Origin: Vibrio parahaemolyticus
GTDB lineage: Bacteria > Pseudomonadota > Gammaproteobacteria > Enterobacterales > Vibrionaceae
Direction of reading: 5' to 3'
DNA: 64,000 bases
NCBI RefSeq assembly: GCF_900460535.1
Contig: NZ_UHIL01000001.1
Span: forward strand, 2,790,001-2,854,000
Made by a program: the position numbers and the translations under genes. Shown one piece after another: positions 56,222-64,000 of this stretch. Every line of letters begins with the position of its first letter. Positions within the stretch are counted from its first letter, which is position 1. Below the pieces are notes generated by a model. The model was not told the origin of the DNA and searched no databases. It was given only the letters and a program-made list of their open reading frames with translations.

Positions 56222-58885
56222 TTAAGCGTATAGCGGGTTAGTTTTCTCAGTGTCGATGTCGAACTTCTTGATTGCTTCAGCAATTACAGATTTCTCAACT
56301 TCGCCACGTTTCGCTAGTTCAGTTAGTGCTGCTACTACTACGTAACCTGCGTTCACTTCGAAGTGACGACGTAGGTTTTCACGGCTGTCTGAGCGACCGA
56401 AGCCGTCAGTACCAAGAACTTTGAAAGACTCAGCAGGAATGAATGCACGAACCTGCTCTGCGTAGTTCTTCATGTAGTCAGTTGCTGCGATAGCTGGCTC
56501 AGTACCCATTACTGTTTGGATGTAAGGTACTTTCGCTTCCGCTTCTGGGTGAAGCATGTTGAAACGCTCTGCATCTTGACCGTCGCGAGTTAGTTCGTTG
56601 AATGACGTTACAGAGTAAACATCAGAAGCAACACCGTACTCTTCGCTTAGGATTTGAGCTGCTTTACGTACTTCATTCATGATAGTACCTGAGCTCATTA
56701 GCTGAACTTTCGCTTTATCGCCCGTGTAAGTTTCTAGCTTGTAGATACCTTTACGGATGCCTTCTTCAGCGCCTTCTGGCATTGCTGGCATTGCGTAGTT
56801 TTCGTTCATTAGCGTTAGGTAGTAGAACACGTTCTCTTGATCAGGACCGTACATGCGACGGATACCGTCTTGCATGATTACTGCTACTTCGTACGCGAAT
56901 GTTGGGTCGTAAGAGATACAGTTAGGAACCGTACCCGCCATGATGTGCGAGTGACCGTCTTCGTGCTGTAGACCTTCACCGTTCAGCGTTGTACGACCAG
57001 CAGTTGCGCCTAGTAGGAAACCACGTGCTTGTTGGTCGCCCGCCATCCACGCCATGTCGCCAACACGTTGGAAGCCGAACATTGAGTAGTAGATGTAGAA
57101 CGGGATCATTGGTAGGTCGTTTGTCGAGTATGAAGTCGCAGCAGCAACCCATGAAGACATAGCACCTAGCTCGTTGATACCTTCTTGTAGAACCTGACCT
57201 GACGTTGCTTCTTTGTAGTAAGAAACGATGTCGCGGTCTTGTGGTGTGTAGTTCTGGCCGTGCGGGTTGTAAATACCGATTTGACGGAACAGACCTTCCA
57301 TACCGAATGTACGCGCTTCGTCAGCAATGATAGGAACGATGTTCTTACCAATGTTCTTGTTCTTAAGTAGAACGTTAAGTGCACGTACGAATGCCATAGT
57401 AGAAGAGATATCACGCTTCTGTTCTTCTAGTAGTGGCTTGAATTCTTCTAGCTCAGGAACGATTAGTTCTTGAGTGAAGTTTGGTAGACGCTGTGGCGTG
57501 TAGCCGTGTAGCGCTTTACGACGAGCGTGTAGGTATTCGTACTCTTTTGAACCTTCTTCAAGTTTCAGGTACGGAAGTTCTTTAACCGCTTCGTCAGTTA
57601 GGATGTCTTGTAGACCTAGACGATCACGTAGGTGTAGTACGTGAGTCATATCCATCTTCTTAACTTGGTGCGCGATGTTCTTACCTTCAGCCGCTTCACC
57701 CATGCCGTAACCTTTAACAGTCTTAGCTAGGATAACCGTTGGACGGCCTTTAGTTTCTGCCGCGTTTTTGTAAGCAGCGTAAAGCTTAGAAGACTCGTGA
57801 CCACCACGCTTAAGTGCGAAGATTTCGTCGTCAGTCATGTCAGCAACTAGTGCAGCAGTTTCTGGGTACTTACCGAAGAAGTGCTCACGCACGTATGCGC
57901 CATCTTTCGCTTTGAACGTTTGGTAATCGCCATCGATTGTTTCGTTCATAAGCTGTAGAAGCTTACCAGTTGTGTCTTTAGCTAGTAGAGAATCCCAGTT
58001 GTTACCCCAGATTACTTTCACTACGTTCCAGCCAGCGCCTTTGAACAGACCTTCAAGTTCTTGAATGATCTTACCGTTACCCATTACAGGGCCGTCTAGA
58101 CGCTGTAGGTTACAGTTGATTAGGAAACATAGGTTGTCTAGCTTCTCACGCGCAGCGAAAGAGATAGCACCACGTGATTCTGGCTCATCCATCTCACCGT
58201 CACCTAGGAACGCGTAAACGCGCTGCTCAGAAGTATCTTTCATGCCGCGGCCTTCAAGGTACTTAAGGAAACGAGCTTGGTAGATCGCAGAGATCGGACC
58301 TAGACCCATAGATACGGTTGGGAACTGCCAGAATTCAGGCATTAGTTTAGGGTGCGGGTATGATGGGATACCTTTACCATCCACTTCTTGACGGAAGTTG
58401 TCTAGCTGCTCTTCAGTTAGACGACCTTCAACGAACGCACGAGCGTAGATACCCGGTGAGATGTGACCTTGGTAGTAAACTAGGTCACCACCGTCCTTCT
58501 CGTTTGGCGCACGGAAGAAGTGGTTGAAACATGTTTCGTAGAATGCAGCAGAAGACTGAAAAGACGCCATGTGGCCGCCTAGTTCTAGGTCTTTCTTAGA
58601 TGCGCGAAGAACGATCATGATTGCGTTCCAGCGAATGATGGAACGAATACGGCGCTCAAGCGTTGTGTCACCAGGGTAAGCTGGCTCTTGGTCTGCAGGA
58701 ATCGTGTTGATGTAGTTAGTTGTGATACCTGTTGGCATATCAACACCGTCTAGACGTGCTTTGTCTAGAACCTGCTCTAGTAGGTACTGAGCGCGTTCTA
58801 CACCTTCTTCACGTACAACTGACTCAAGTGCTTGTAGCCATTCTTGAGTTTCCAGTGCATCTACGTCATGCTTCATATCAGACAT
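56222..58885 (-). CDS. aceE: Pyruvate dehydrogenase E1, homodimeric
   Basis: E1 decarboxylates pyruvate with thiamine diphosphate and acetylates the lipoyl groups of AceF. The 887 residues are the single-chain type of gamma-proteobacteria. The ThDP motif GDGEMDEPES...NLQRLDG is visible at about 228-265, with HQVKKMD in a catalytic loop and DGHSHIMAG further on. A near-identical N-terminal pattern (ETQEWLQALESVVREEG) to E. coli fits docking to E2. It follows pdhR after 48 bp. Confidence 0.97.
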   Translation of the reverse strand: MSDMKHDVDALETQEWLQALESVVREEGVERAQYLLEQVLDKARLDGVDMPTGITTNYINTIPADQEPAYPGDTTLERRIRSIIRWNAIMIVLRASKKDLELGGHMASFQSSAAFYETCFNHFFRAPNEKDGGDLVYYQGHISPGIYARAFVEGRLTEEQLDNFRQEVDGKGIPSYPHPKLMPEFWQFPTVSMGLGPISAIYQARFLKYLEGRGMKDTSEQRVYAFLGDGEMDEPESRGAISFAAREKLDNLCFLINCNLQRLDGPVMGNGKIIQELEGLFKGAGWNVVKVIWGNNWDSLLAKDTTGKLLQLMNETIDGDYQTFKAKDGAYVREHFFGKYPETAALVADMTDDEIFALKRGGHESSKLYAAYKNAAETKGRPTVILAKTVKGYGMGEAAEGKNIAHQVKKMDMTHVLHLRDRLGLQDILTDEAVKELPYLKLEEGSKEYEYLHARRKALHGYTPQRLPNFTQELIVPELEEFKPLLEEQKRDISSTMAFVRALNVLLKNKNIGKNIVPIIADEARTFGMEGLFRQIGIYNPHGQNYTPQDRDIVSYYKEATSGQVLQEGINELGAMSSWVAAATSYSTNDLPMIPFYIYYSMFGFQRVGDMAWMAGDQQARGFLLGATAGRTTLNGEGLQHEDGHSHIMAGTVPNCISYDPTFAYEVAVIMQDGIRRMYGPDQENVFYYLTLMNENYAMPAMPEGAEEGIRKGIYKLETYTGDKAKVQLMSSGTIMNEVRKAAQILSEEYGVASDVYSVTSFNELTRDGQDAERFNMLHPEAEAKVPYIQTVMGTEPAIAATDYMKNYAEQVRAFIPAESFKVLGTDGFGRSDSRENLRRHFEVNAGYVVVAALTELAKRGEVEKSVIAEAIKKFDIDTEKTNPLYA

Positions 58886-58933
58886 GGCGATCTATCCTTC
58901 TGTTGGTTGGATCTACTTATTTAAGTAACACTC

Positions 58934-59722
58934 TTACGAGTTGTTACCCTGCTGAATTCGACGCAGAGAACGCTCTCGTCGAGACTCTTCTCGAGTCAAA
59001 TCCAACAATGTTTCTTCGATGTAAGCCAAGTGCGAATGAGACATCTCACGAGCCTTTTCAGGCTGACCAGAAACAATCGCATCCACAATGTTAGCTCGGT
59101 GTTTACTCACTTTCTCGACCGCCTCTGGGCGGCGACGTAGTAATTTAAAATTCTGTAGAATGTTTTGCTCAATCTGTAGAATGTTTTGCTCAAGTAGAGG
59201 AGCTAAGCTACGCACAATGTGCAGTAACACGACATTATGAGCCGCTTCTGTTATGGCAATTAAAAACTGCATAACTTCCGCTGATTCCGCTTCGATATCG
59301 TTGTTTGCTTGCTCTTTACTAATGCGCTCAAGGCAGCCTTGAATGCGTGCAAAATCTTCTTCGGTACCACGCAAAGCTGCAAAATACGCCGAAATCCCTT
59401 CCATTGCATGACGTGACTCAAGCAAATCAAGTTGGGTTTCAGAGTGGCTAGACAACAAATTCAGCAAAGGATCGGAAAAGCTTTTCCAGATGTTTTCGCT
59501 AACGAAAGTACCGCCACCTTGGCGACGAGTTAACAAACGTTTCGCTTCTAAGCGTTGGATGGCTTCACGGACTGAAGGACGAGACACATCGAACTGTTTC
59601 GCCAGTTCGCGCTCAGGTGGCAATTGTTGCCCCGGAGACAATGTTCCTTCCACAATCAACCTTTCTAACTCTTGTTCAATAACATCAGAGAGCTTTGGCT
59701 GACGAATCCTTTGATAAGCCAT
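58934..59722 (-). CDS. pdhR: Pyruvate dehydrogenase complex repressor PdhR
   Basis: PdhR is a GntR/FadR-type repressor that is released by pyruvate and controls its own operon. The 262 residues contain the winged helix (about 12-75, with [25 protein letters not shown]) and the FCD effector domain. It is about 7 residues longer than the E. coli protein (254). The extra residues come from a perfect 21-bp tandem duplication at 59152-59193, read as [13 protein letters not shown] in the helix preceding [10 protein letters not shown]. The frame is kept and the rest is normal, so the protein is probably functional. Two PdhR palindromes lie upstream. Confidence 0.95.
   Translation of the reverse strand: MAYQRIRQPKLSDVIEQELERLIVEGTLSPGQQLPPERELAKQFDVSRPSVREAIQRLEAKRLLTRRQGGGTFVSENIWKSFSDPLLNLLSSHSETQLDLLESRHAMEGISAYFAALRGTEEDFARIQGCLERISKEQANNDIEAESAEVMQFLIAITEAAHNVVLLHIVRSLAPLLEQNILQIEQNILQNFKLLRRRPEAVEKVSKHRANIVDAIVSGQPEKAREMSHSHLAYIEETLLDLTREESRRERSLRRIQQGNNS
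59152..59193 (-). repeat. Perfect 21-bp tandem duplication within pdhR
   Basis: Two adjacent identical 21-mers (TCTGTAGAATGTTTTGCTCAA, split here as 59152-59172 and 59173-59193) insert seven residues in the FCD domain. E. coli PdhR has a single copy of the corresponding helix segment. Confidence 0.95.
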
Positions 59723-59750
59723 AATTTATTGTTCTTCTACTCTTGCAGGT

Positions 59751-59767
59751 AATTGGTAATACCAATT
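59751..59767 (-). promoter_or_regulatory. PdhR operator 1
   Basis: AATTGGTAATACCAATT is a perfect palindrome of the PdhR consensus AATTGGTNNNACCAATT, 29 bp upstream of the pdhR start, placed for autorepression. Confidence 0.88.
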
Positions 59768-59888
59768 TTAAGTTGGTGCAGAAATTAACATAATTAAAAC
59801 GCAACTGTCCAGCCAAAAATTGACCTAAATCATAGAACGGACTTGCAACCAACAGTCTGATAACAATTGACTATTAAAACGGCAAAAA

Positions 59889-59905
59889 AATTGGTCTGAC
59901 CAATT
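59889..59905 (-). promoter_or_regulatory. PdhR operator 2
   Basis: AATTGGTCTGACCAATT is a second perfect PdhR-type palindrome, 138 bp from operator 1. Two sites at this distance could allow DNA looping or control of a second promoter. Confidence 0.85.
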
Positions 59906-60064
59906 ACATTAACAAAACAAATGGGAATTCGACGTGCTAGCGGTTTTGGAAAAGAAATACAAAAAATGACAAAATGATCAGTCTATTTATTCACCAAAAC
60001 GAACTCATTAGTCGTAAAAATGTAGTTAATTTTTAACAACCATTAATATTTCTCGTATCAAAAA

Positions 60065-60088
60065 AAGGCATACCTGATCGTATGCCTT
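60065..60088 (-). terminator. ampD terminator
   Basis: AAGGCATA and TATGCCTT form an 8-bp stem with an 8-nt loop, with an A-run at 60061-60066 giving the T-run on the minus strand. Confidence 0.8.
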
Positions 60089-60127
60089 ATTTATTTCCGT
60101 TTTTTGAATTTACAGTTTTGCTACAAA

Positions 60128-60679
60128 TCAACGTTGAACCAGCTGCCTATATTTAACCCAATCAAAGCTTAGACCAGGATCGCTTTTTCTCAAGGGAGCA
60201 ATGTATTGATGGCCGGTAATTCGTGGCAAGGTAATTTGAGGATATTGATGCATGATGGCTTGAGTTAATCGAGCAAGTGATTGATATTGCTCTTCTGTAT
60301 ACGCCACAAATTCTGTTCCCTCTAGCTCAATGCCAATAGAGTAATCATTGCAACGGTCTCTCCCGGCAAAGCTTGATTGCCCCGCATGCCATGCTCTATC
60401 AAGAAATGAAACGAACTGAACAATCTCACCGTCACGCTTTATTAAACAATGCGCTGAAACGCCCATTTTGTGAATTACCTCAAAAAACGGGTGCGCGTTA
60501 GGATCAAGATTGCCGCTGAAAAAGTCTTCAATATACGACCCACCAAACTGGCCAGGTGGCAAACTGATGTTATGAACAACTAATAGAGAGATATCGTGTT
60601 CGCTGTTACGTGCATCAAAAAATGGTGATGGAACATGCTTTGCGTGAGTCAACCATCCATTATCGATAATTGGGGGCAT
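60128..60679 (-). CDS. ampD: 1,6-anhydro-N-acetylmuramyl-L-alanine amidase AmpD
   Basis: AmpD is a cytoplasmic zinc amidase that removes the peptide from recycled anhydro-muropeptides and so keeps AmpC-type beta-lactamase induction low. The chosen protein is 183 residues, starting MPPIIDNGWL, with a GAGGT ribosome site 5 nt before ATG 60679; a longer frame adds 15 residues that do not fit the family. The zinc ligands are His36 in VVHNISL, His in RITGHQYIAP and Asp in KSDPG, with SIGIELEG as the amidase_2 signature. It is divergent from nadC. Confidence 0.94.
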   Translation of the reverse strand: MPPIIDNGWLTHAKHVPSPFFDARNSEHDISLLVVHNISLPPGQFGGSYIEDFFSGNLDPNAHPFFEVIHKMGVSAHCLIKRDGEIVQFVSFLDRAWHAGQSSFAGRDRCNDYSIGIELEGTEFVAYTEEQYQSLARLTQAIMHQYPQITLPRITGHQYIAPLRKSDPGLSFDWVKYRQLVQR

Positions 60680-60705
60680 ATCAACCTCTATAGTTTGCAA
60701 ATTAA

Positions 60706-61659
<954 letters not shown>

Positions 61660-61722
61660 CACAAGCAACAAAATTCAAATTACTTCAACTAACTCAGTAA
61701 GTTGTGAGTAATTCATCATTAA

Positions 61723-61748
61723 AAAGGGCTACTAGGCCCTTTCTTTTT
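61723..61748 (+). terminator. nadC terminator
   Basis: AAAGGGC and GCCCTTT form a 7-bp stem with a short loop, followed by CTTTTTAT. It separates nadC from pilA. Confidence 0.8.
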
Positions 61749-61782
61749 ATCCACTAAAAAAATAGCACTACTCGCAAAACTC

Positions 61783-61797
61783 TGCATACGATATGCA
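61783..61797. promoter_or_regulatory. Palindrome upstream of pilA
   Basis: TGCATACGATATGCA is a 15-bp perfect palindrome with a 3-bp centre, about 126 bp before the pilA start. It is a candidate operator. No known consensus for the competence CRP-S site is met, so the regulator is unknown. Confidence 0.4.
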
Positions 61798-61922
61798 ACT
61801 TTCTACCAAAGAGTTTTACCTCACTCGAGGCCCCATCTCTTCCCCATTTTCAACCTTTATGAAGTCTCCATAATCCTTCGCTAATGCAAGGGCATTATTT
61901 ATTTCATTAAGAAGGAAAGAAA

Positions 61923-62375
61923 ATGAAACACAGTAAACAGAAAAAACAGCAAGGTTTTACCTTGATTGAATTGATGATTGTGGTTGGGATTATTGGGATT
62001 ATAAGTGCATTAGCTGTACCAGCTTATAAAAGCTATGTACTAAAAACCGAAGCTAATACTGCTGTGGGCGTGCCAAGAGCCTTGTTAGCAAACGTAGACC
62101 TCTTCGTCCAAGAAAAAGGTAAATACCCTAATTCTACTCAAACTGCCGATCTTGCAGCTATCGGAGCTGCTATAGATATGAGTGCGATGGGAACTCTTGC
62201 TATCACTCCTGACGCAGACGGTTCTGAGTACGGGGACATTGAGTTTACCATTGGCTCTAATGCTTCATTGAGTGGCAAAAAGGTTACGTTTGCTCGCTCA
62301 ACTAACGGTTGGAAGTGTACGCATGATACAGGTCAAGACCTTAAAGGCTGTGCTACCACTCCAGCAACTCCTTAA
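61923..62375 (+). CDS. pilA: Type IV pilin PilA (chitin-regulated pilus)
   Basis: PilA is the major pilin of the PilABCD-type pilus, which in V. cholerae is chitin-induced and takes up DNA. The 150-residue prepilin has a short basic leader ending in Gly11, with mature Phe12 and Glu16 ([12 protein letters not shown]), the site cut and N-methylated by PilD. A hydrophobic helix follows to about residue 40. The C-terminal disulfide pair is probably Cys132-Cys143. An AAGAAGGAAAG ribosome site precedes ATG. pilB starts 2 bp after the stop. Pilin C-terminal regions vary strongly among strains, so sequence-based species placement is poor. Confidence 0.95.
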   Translation: MKHSKQKKQQGFTLIELMIVVGIIGIISALAVPAYKSYVLKTEANTAVGVPRALLANVDLFVQEKGKYPNSTQTADLAAIGAAIDMSAMGTLAITPDADGSEYGDIEFTIGSNASLSGKKVTFARSTNGWKCTHDTGQDLKGCATTPATP

Positions 62376-62376
62376 C

Positions 62377-64000
62377 ATGCTAACCAACCTCTCGACAATT
62401 CTTCGCCAAAACGGGTTACTGACTTTTCCCCAAGAAGAATCGTTATTTGAGCAAATCAAAGCTTCTGGCATCTCGATGCCGGAGGCTTTACTTAGTTCTG
62501 GATTCTTCACGTCAAGCGAACTGGCCGAGCACTTAAGTTCTATTTTTGGCTTAAGTCAGCCCGAGTTATCTCAATATGAATATGCTTCGCTTTGCCAACA
62601 ACTCGGCCTGCGTGAACTAATCACACGACATAATGCACTCCCACTCCACCGTACTCCTTCAACTTTATTATTAGCGGTTGCCGACCCCACGAATCAACAA
62701 GCTGAAGATGATTTCCGCTTTGCCACTGGTTTACAGGTTGAATTGGTGTTGGCGGATTTTCGCGAACTCAGTGCAGCAATACGCCGTCTTTATGGTCGCG
62801 CGCTTGGTCAAGCACGATCCCAGATCAAAGAGATCAACCAAGAAGAACTAGCGAATCTGGTTGATGTGGGCGCAGATGAAATCGACAACATCGAAGACTT
62901 GAGCCAAGACGAGTCGCCCGTTAGCCGTTACATCAACCAAATTCTGTTGGATGCTGTGCGTAAAGGCGCATCCGATATCCACTTTGAGCCTTATGAAAAG
63001 ATGTACCGAGTTCGTCTACGTTGCGATGGCATTTTGATCGAAACTCAGCAACCGCCAAATCACTTGAGTCGTCGCTTATCAGCTCGTATCAAAATTCTCT
63101 CTAAACTTGATATTGCAGAGCGACGTTTACCACAAGATGGGCGAATTAAACTCAAACTGAATCAAGACACTGCGATTGATATGCGGGTATCTACGCTACC
63201 AACCTTGTTTGGAGAGAAAATCGTACTCCGACTGCTCGATAGCAGCTCTGCATCACTAGATATCGACAAGCTTGGTTATAGTGAGCAACAAAAACAACTG
63301 TATTTAGAGGCTCTGCGTCGTCCACAAGGTATGATTCTGATGACAGGCCCAACAGGAAGCGGCAAAACCGTTTCGTTGTACACTGGATTAAATATTCTCA
63401 ATAAACCAGAGATCAATATATCCACAGCAGAGGATCCTGTGGAAATTAACTTATCGGGCATTAACCAAGTTCAAGTCCAACCTAAGATTGGTTTTGGCTT
63501 TGCAGAAGCTCTACGTTCTTTTCTGCGTCAAGATCCCGATGTGGTCATGGTGGGGGAGATTCGAGACCTAGATACTGCGGAAATCGCGATTAAGGCGTCC
63601 CAAACCGGTCACTTAGTGCTCTCTACTTTGCATACCAACTCTGCGGCTGAAACCATCATTCGTTTATCAAACATGGGCGTAGAAAGTTTTAACCTCGCCT
63701 CTTCTCTTAGCTTGATTATTGCCCAACGCCTAGCTCGCAAACTTTGTCCATATTGTAAACAACCGCAAGAGCATACCGTTCAACTTCAGCACCTCGGCAT
63801 CCAAACAACTGACAACATCTTTAAAGCCAATCCAGATGGTTGCAACGAATGTACCCATGGTTATTCTGGCCGAACGGGTATCTATGAAGTCATGCGCTTT
63901 GATGAATCTCTATCCGAAGCTCTTATTAAAGGAGCCTCAGTACATGAACTGGAAAAGCTTGCCATTGCGAACGGCATGAGCACCTTGCAAATGTCCGGAA
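62377..64000 (+). CDS. pilB: Type IV pilus assembly ATPase PilB, 3' truncated
   Basis: PilB is the hexameric motor that extends the pilus. The frame opens at ATG 62377, directly after pilA, and stays open to the window end: 541 codons of an expected about 560. An N-terminal GSPII_E-N/MshEN-like region (about 1-150) precedes the ATPase, whose Walker A is GPTGSGKT with a downstream VGEIRDLDTAEIAIKAS Walker B region. A zinc-type motif CPYCKQ...CNECTHG lies near the end. No frameshift or missing motif is seen; the cut is only the window edge. Confidence 0.96.
   Translation, partial: MLTNLSTILRQNGLLTFPQEESLFEQIKASGISMPEALLSSGFFTSSELAEHLSSIFGLSQPELSQYEYASLCQQLGLRELITRHNALPLHRTPSTLLLAVADPTNQQAEDDFRFATGLQVELVLADFRELSAAIRRLYGRALGQARSQIKEINQEELANLVDVGADEIDNIEDLSQDESPVSRYINQILLDAVRKGASDIHFEPYEKMYRVRLRCDGILIETQQPPNHLSRRLSARIKILSKLDIAERRLPQDGRIKLKLNQDTAIDMRVSTLPTLFGEKIVLRLLDSSSASLDIDKLGYSEQQKQLYLEALRRPQGMILMTGPTGSGKTVSLYTGLNILNKPEINISTAEDPVEINLSGINQVQVQPKIGFGFAEALRSFLRQDPDVVMVGEIRDLDTAEIAIKASQTGHLVLSTLHTNSAAETIIRLSNMGVESFNLASSLSLIIAQRLARKLCPYCKQPQEHTVQLQHLGIQTTDNIFKANPDGCNECTHGYSGRTGIYEVMRFDESLSEALIKGASVHELEKLAIANGMSTLQMSG

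Larger units (their letters stand above)
59723..60127. promoter_or_regulatory. pdhR promoter region
   Basis: This 405-bp stretch has no gene. It holds two perfect 17-bp PdhR palindromes (59751-59767 and 59889-59905), the AT-rich pdhR promoter, and the ampD terminator (60065-60088). Nothing else is recognised in 59906-60060. Confidence 0.7.

Overview
The window looks like chromosome I of a marine Vibrio of the Harveyi clade. The evidence is a luxR/opaR/hapR-family quorum regulator between hpt and lpd, the full Vibrio chitin-utilisation locus under a ChiS sensor, and a type IV pilus pilA-pilB pair. From memory the LuxR protein resembles V. alginolyticus and V. parahaemolyticus most closely; this is a recollection, not a search result. 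I see no rRNA, tRNA, insertion sequence, prophage or CRISPR array. The region reads as core chromosome. The genes at both window edges are cut: hemL lacks its 5' end and pilB its 3' end.

Layout. (1) 1-3685: hemL, a tiny unannotated membrane protein gene on the minus strand, an AI-2E-family permease and rsmC. (2) 3912-22741: chiS followed, after a 0.9 kb intergenic region, by the chitin oligosaccharide operon: binding protein, two permeases, two ATPases, GH9 glucosaminidase, glucosamine kinase, GH20 hexosaminidase, GH94 chitobiose phosphorylase and a hexosamine phosphomutase. Together these import chitin oligosaccharides and split them in the cytoplasm by hydrolysis and phosphorolysis. (3) 22896-26665, minus strand: fbpABC ferric iron importer behind a Fur-box-like palindrome. 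(4) 26817-28411, minus strand: glnK-amtB ammonium module behind a sigma-54-like promoter. (5) 28600-39217, minus strand: yacL, acnB, a patatin/beta-barrel protein, mrcB and hrpB. (6) 39236-45279, plus strand: sfsA, dksA, gluQ, pcnB, folK, panB and panC. (7) 45331-51556: a lipid A acyltransferase, the yadGH ABC exporter, a SulP transporter divergent from a beta carbonic anhydrase, and hpt. (8) 51875-52489: the quorum-sensing master regulator. (9) 52617-59722, minus strand: pdhR-aceE-aceF-lpd, the pyruvate dehydrogenase operon. (10) 60128-64000: ampD, divergent nadC, pilA and pilB.

The window holds several parts of the Vibrio chitin/competence lifestyle within 64 kb: the chitin sensor and catabolic operon, a HapR-family regulator and the chitin-regulated pilus genes. 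Each is known in outline. The less explained items are in the spaces between genes: a 38-residue Cys-rich-headed membrane protein gene, an amber-interrupted small reading frame and a short ORF between chiS and the chitin operon, an 11-bp element shared upstream of chiS and the operon, a compact GGGGG-TTA-CCCCC hairpin in the luxR leader, two perfect PdhR palindromes before pdhR together with an in-frame 21-bp tandem duplication inside pdhR, and paired 11-bp direct repeats exactly 40 bp apart upstream of acnB.
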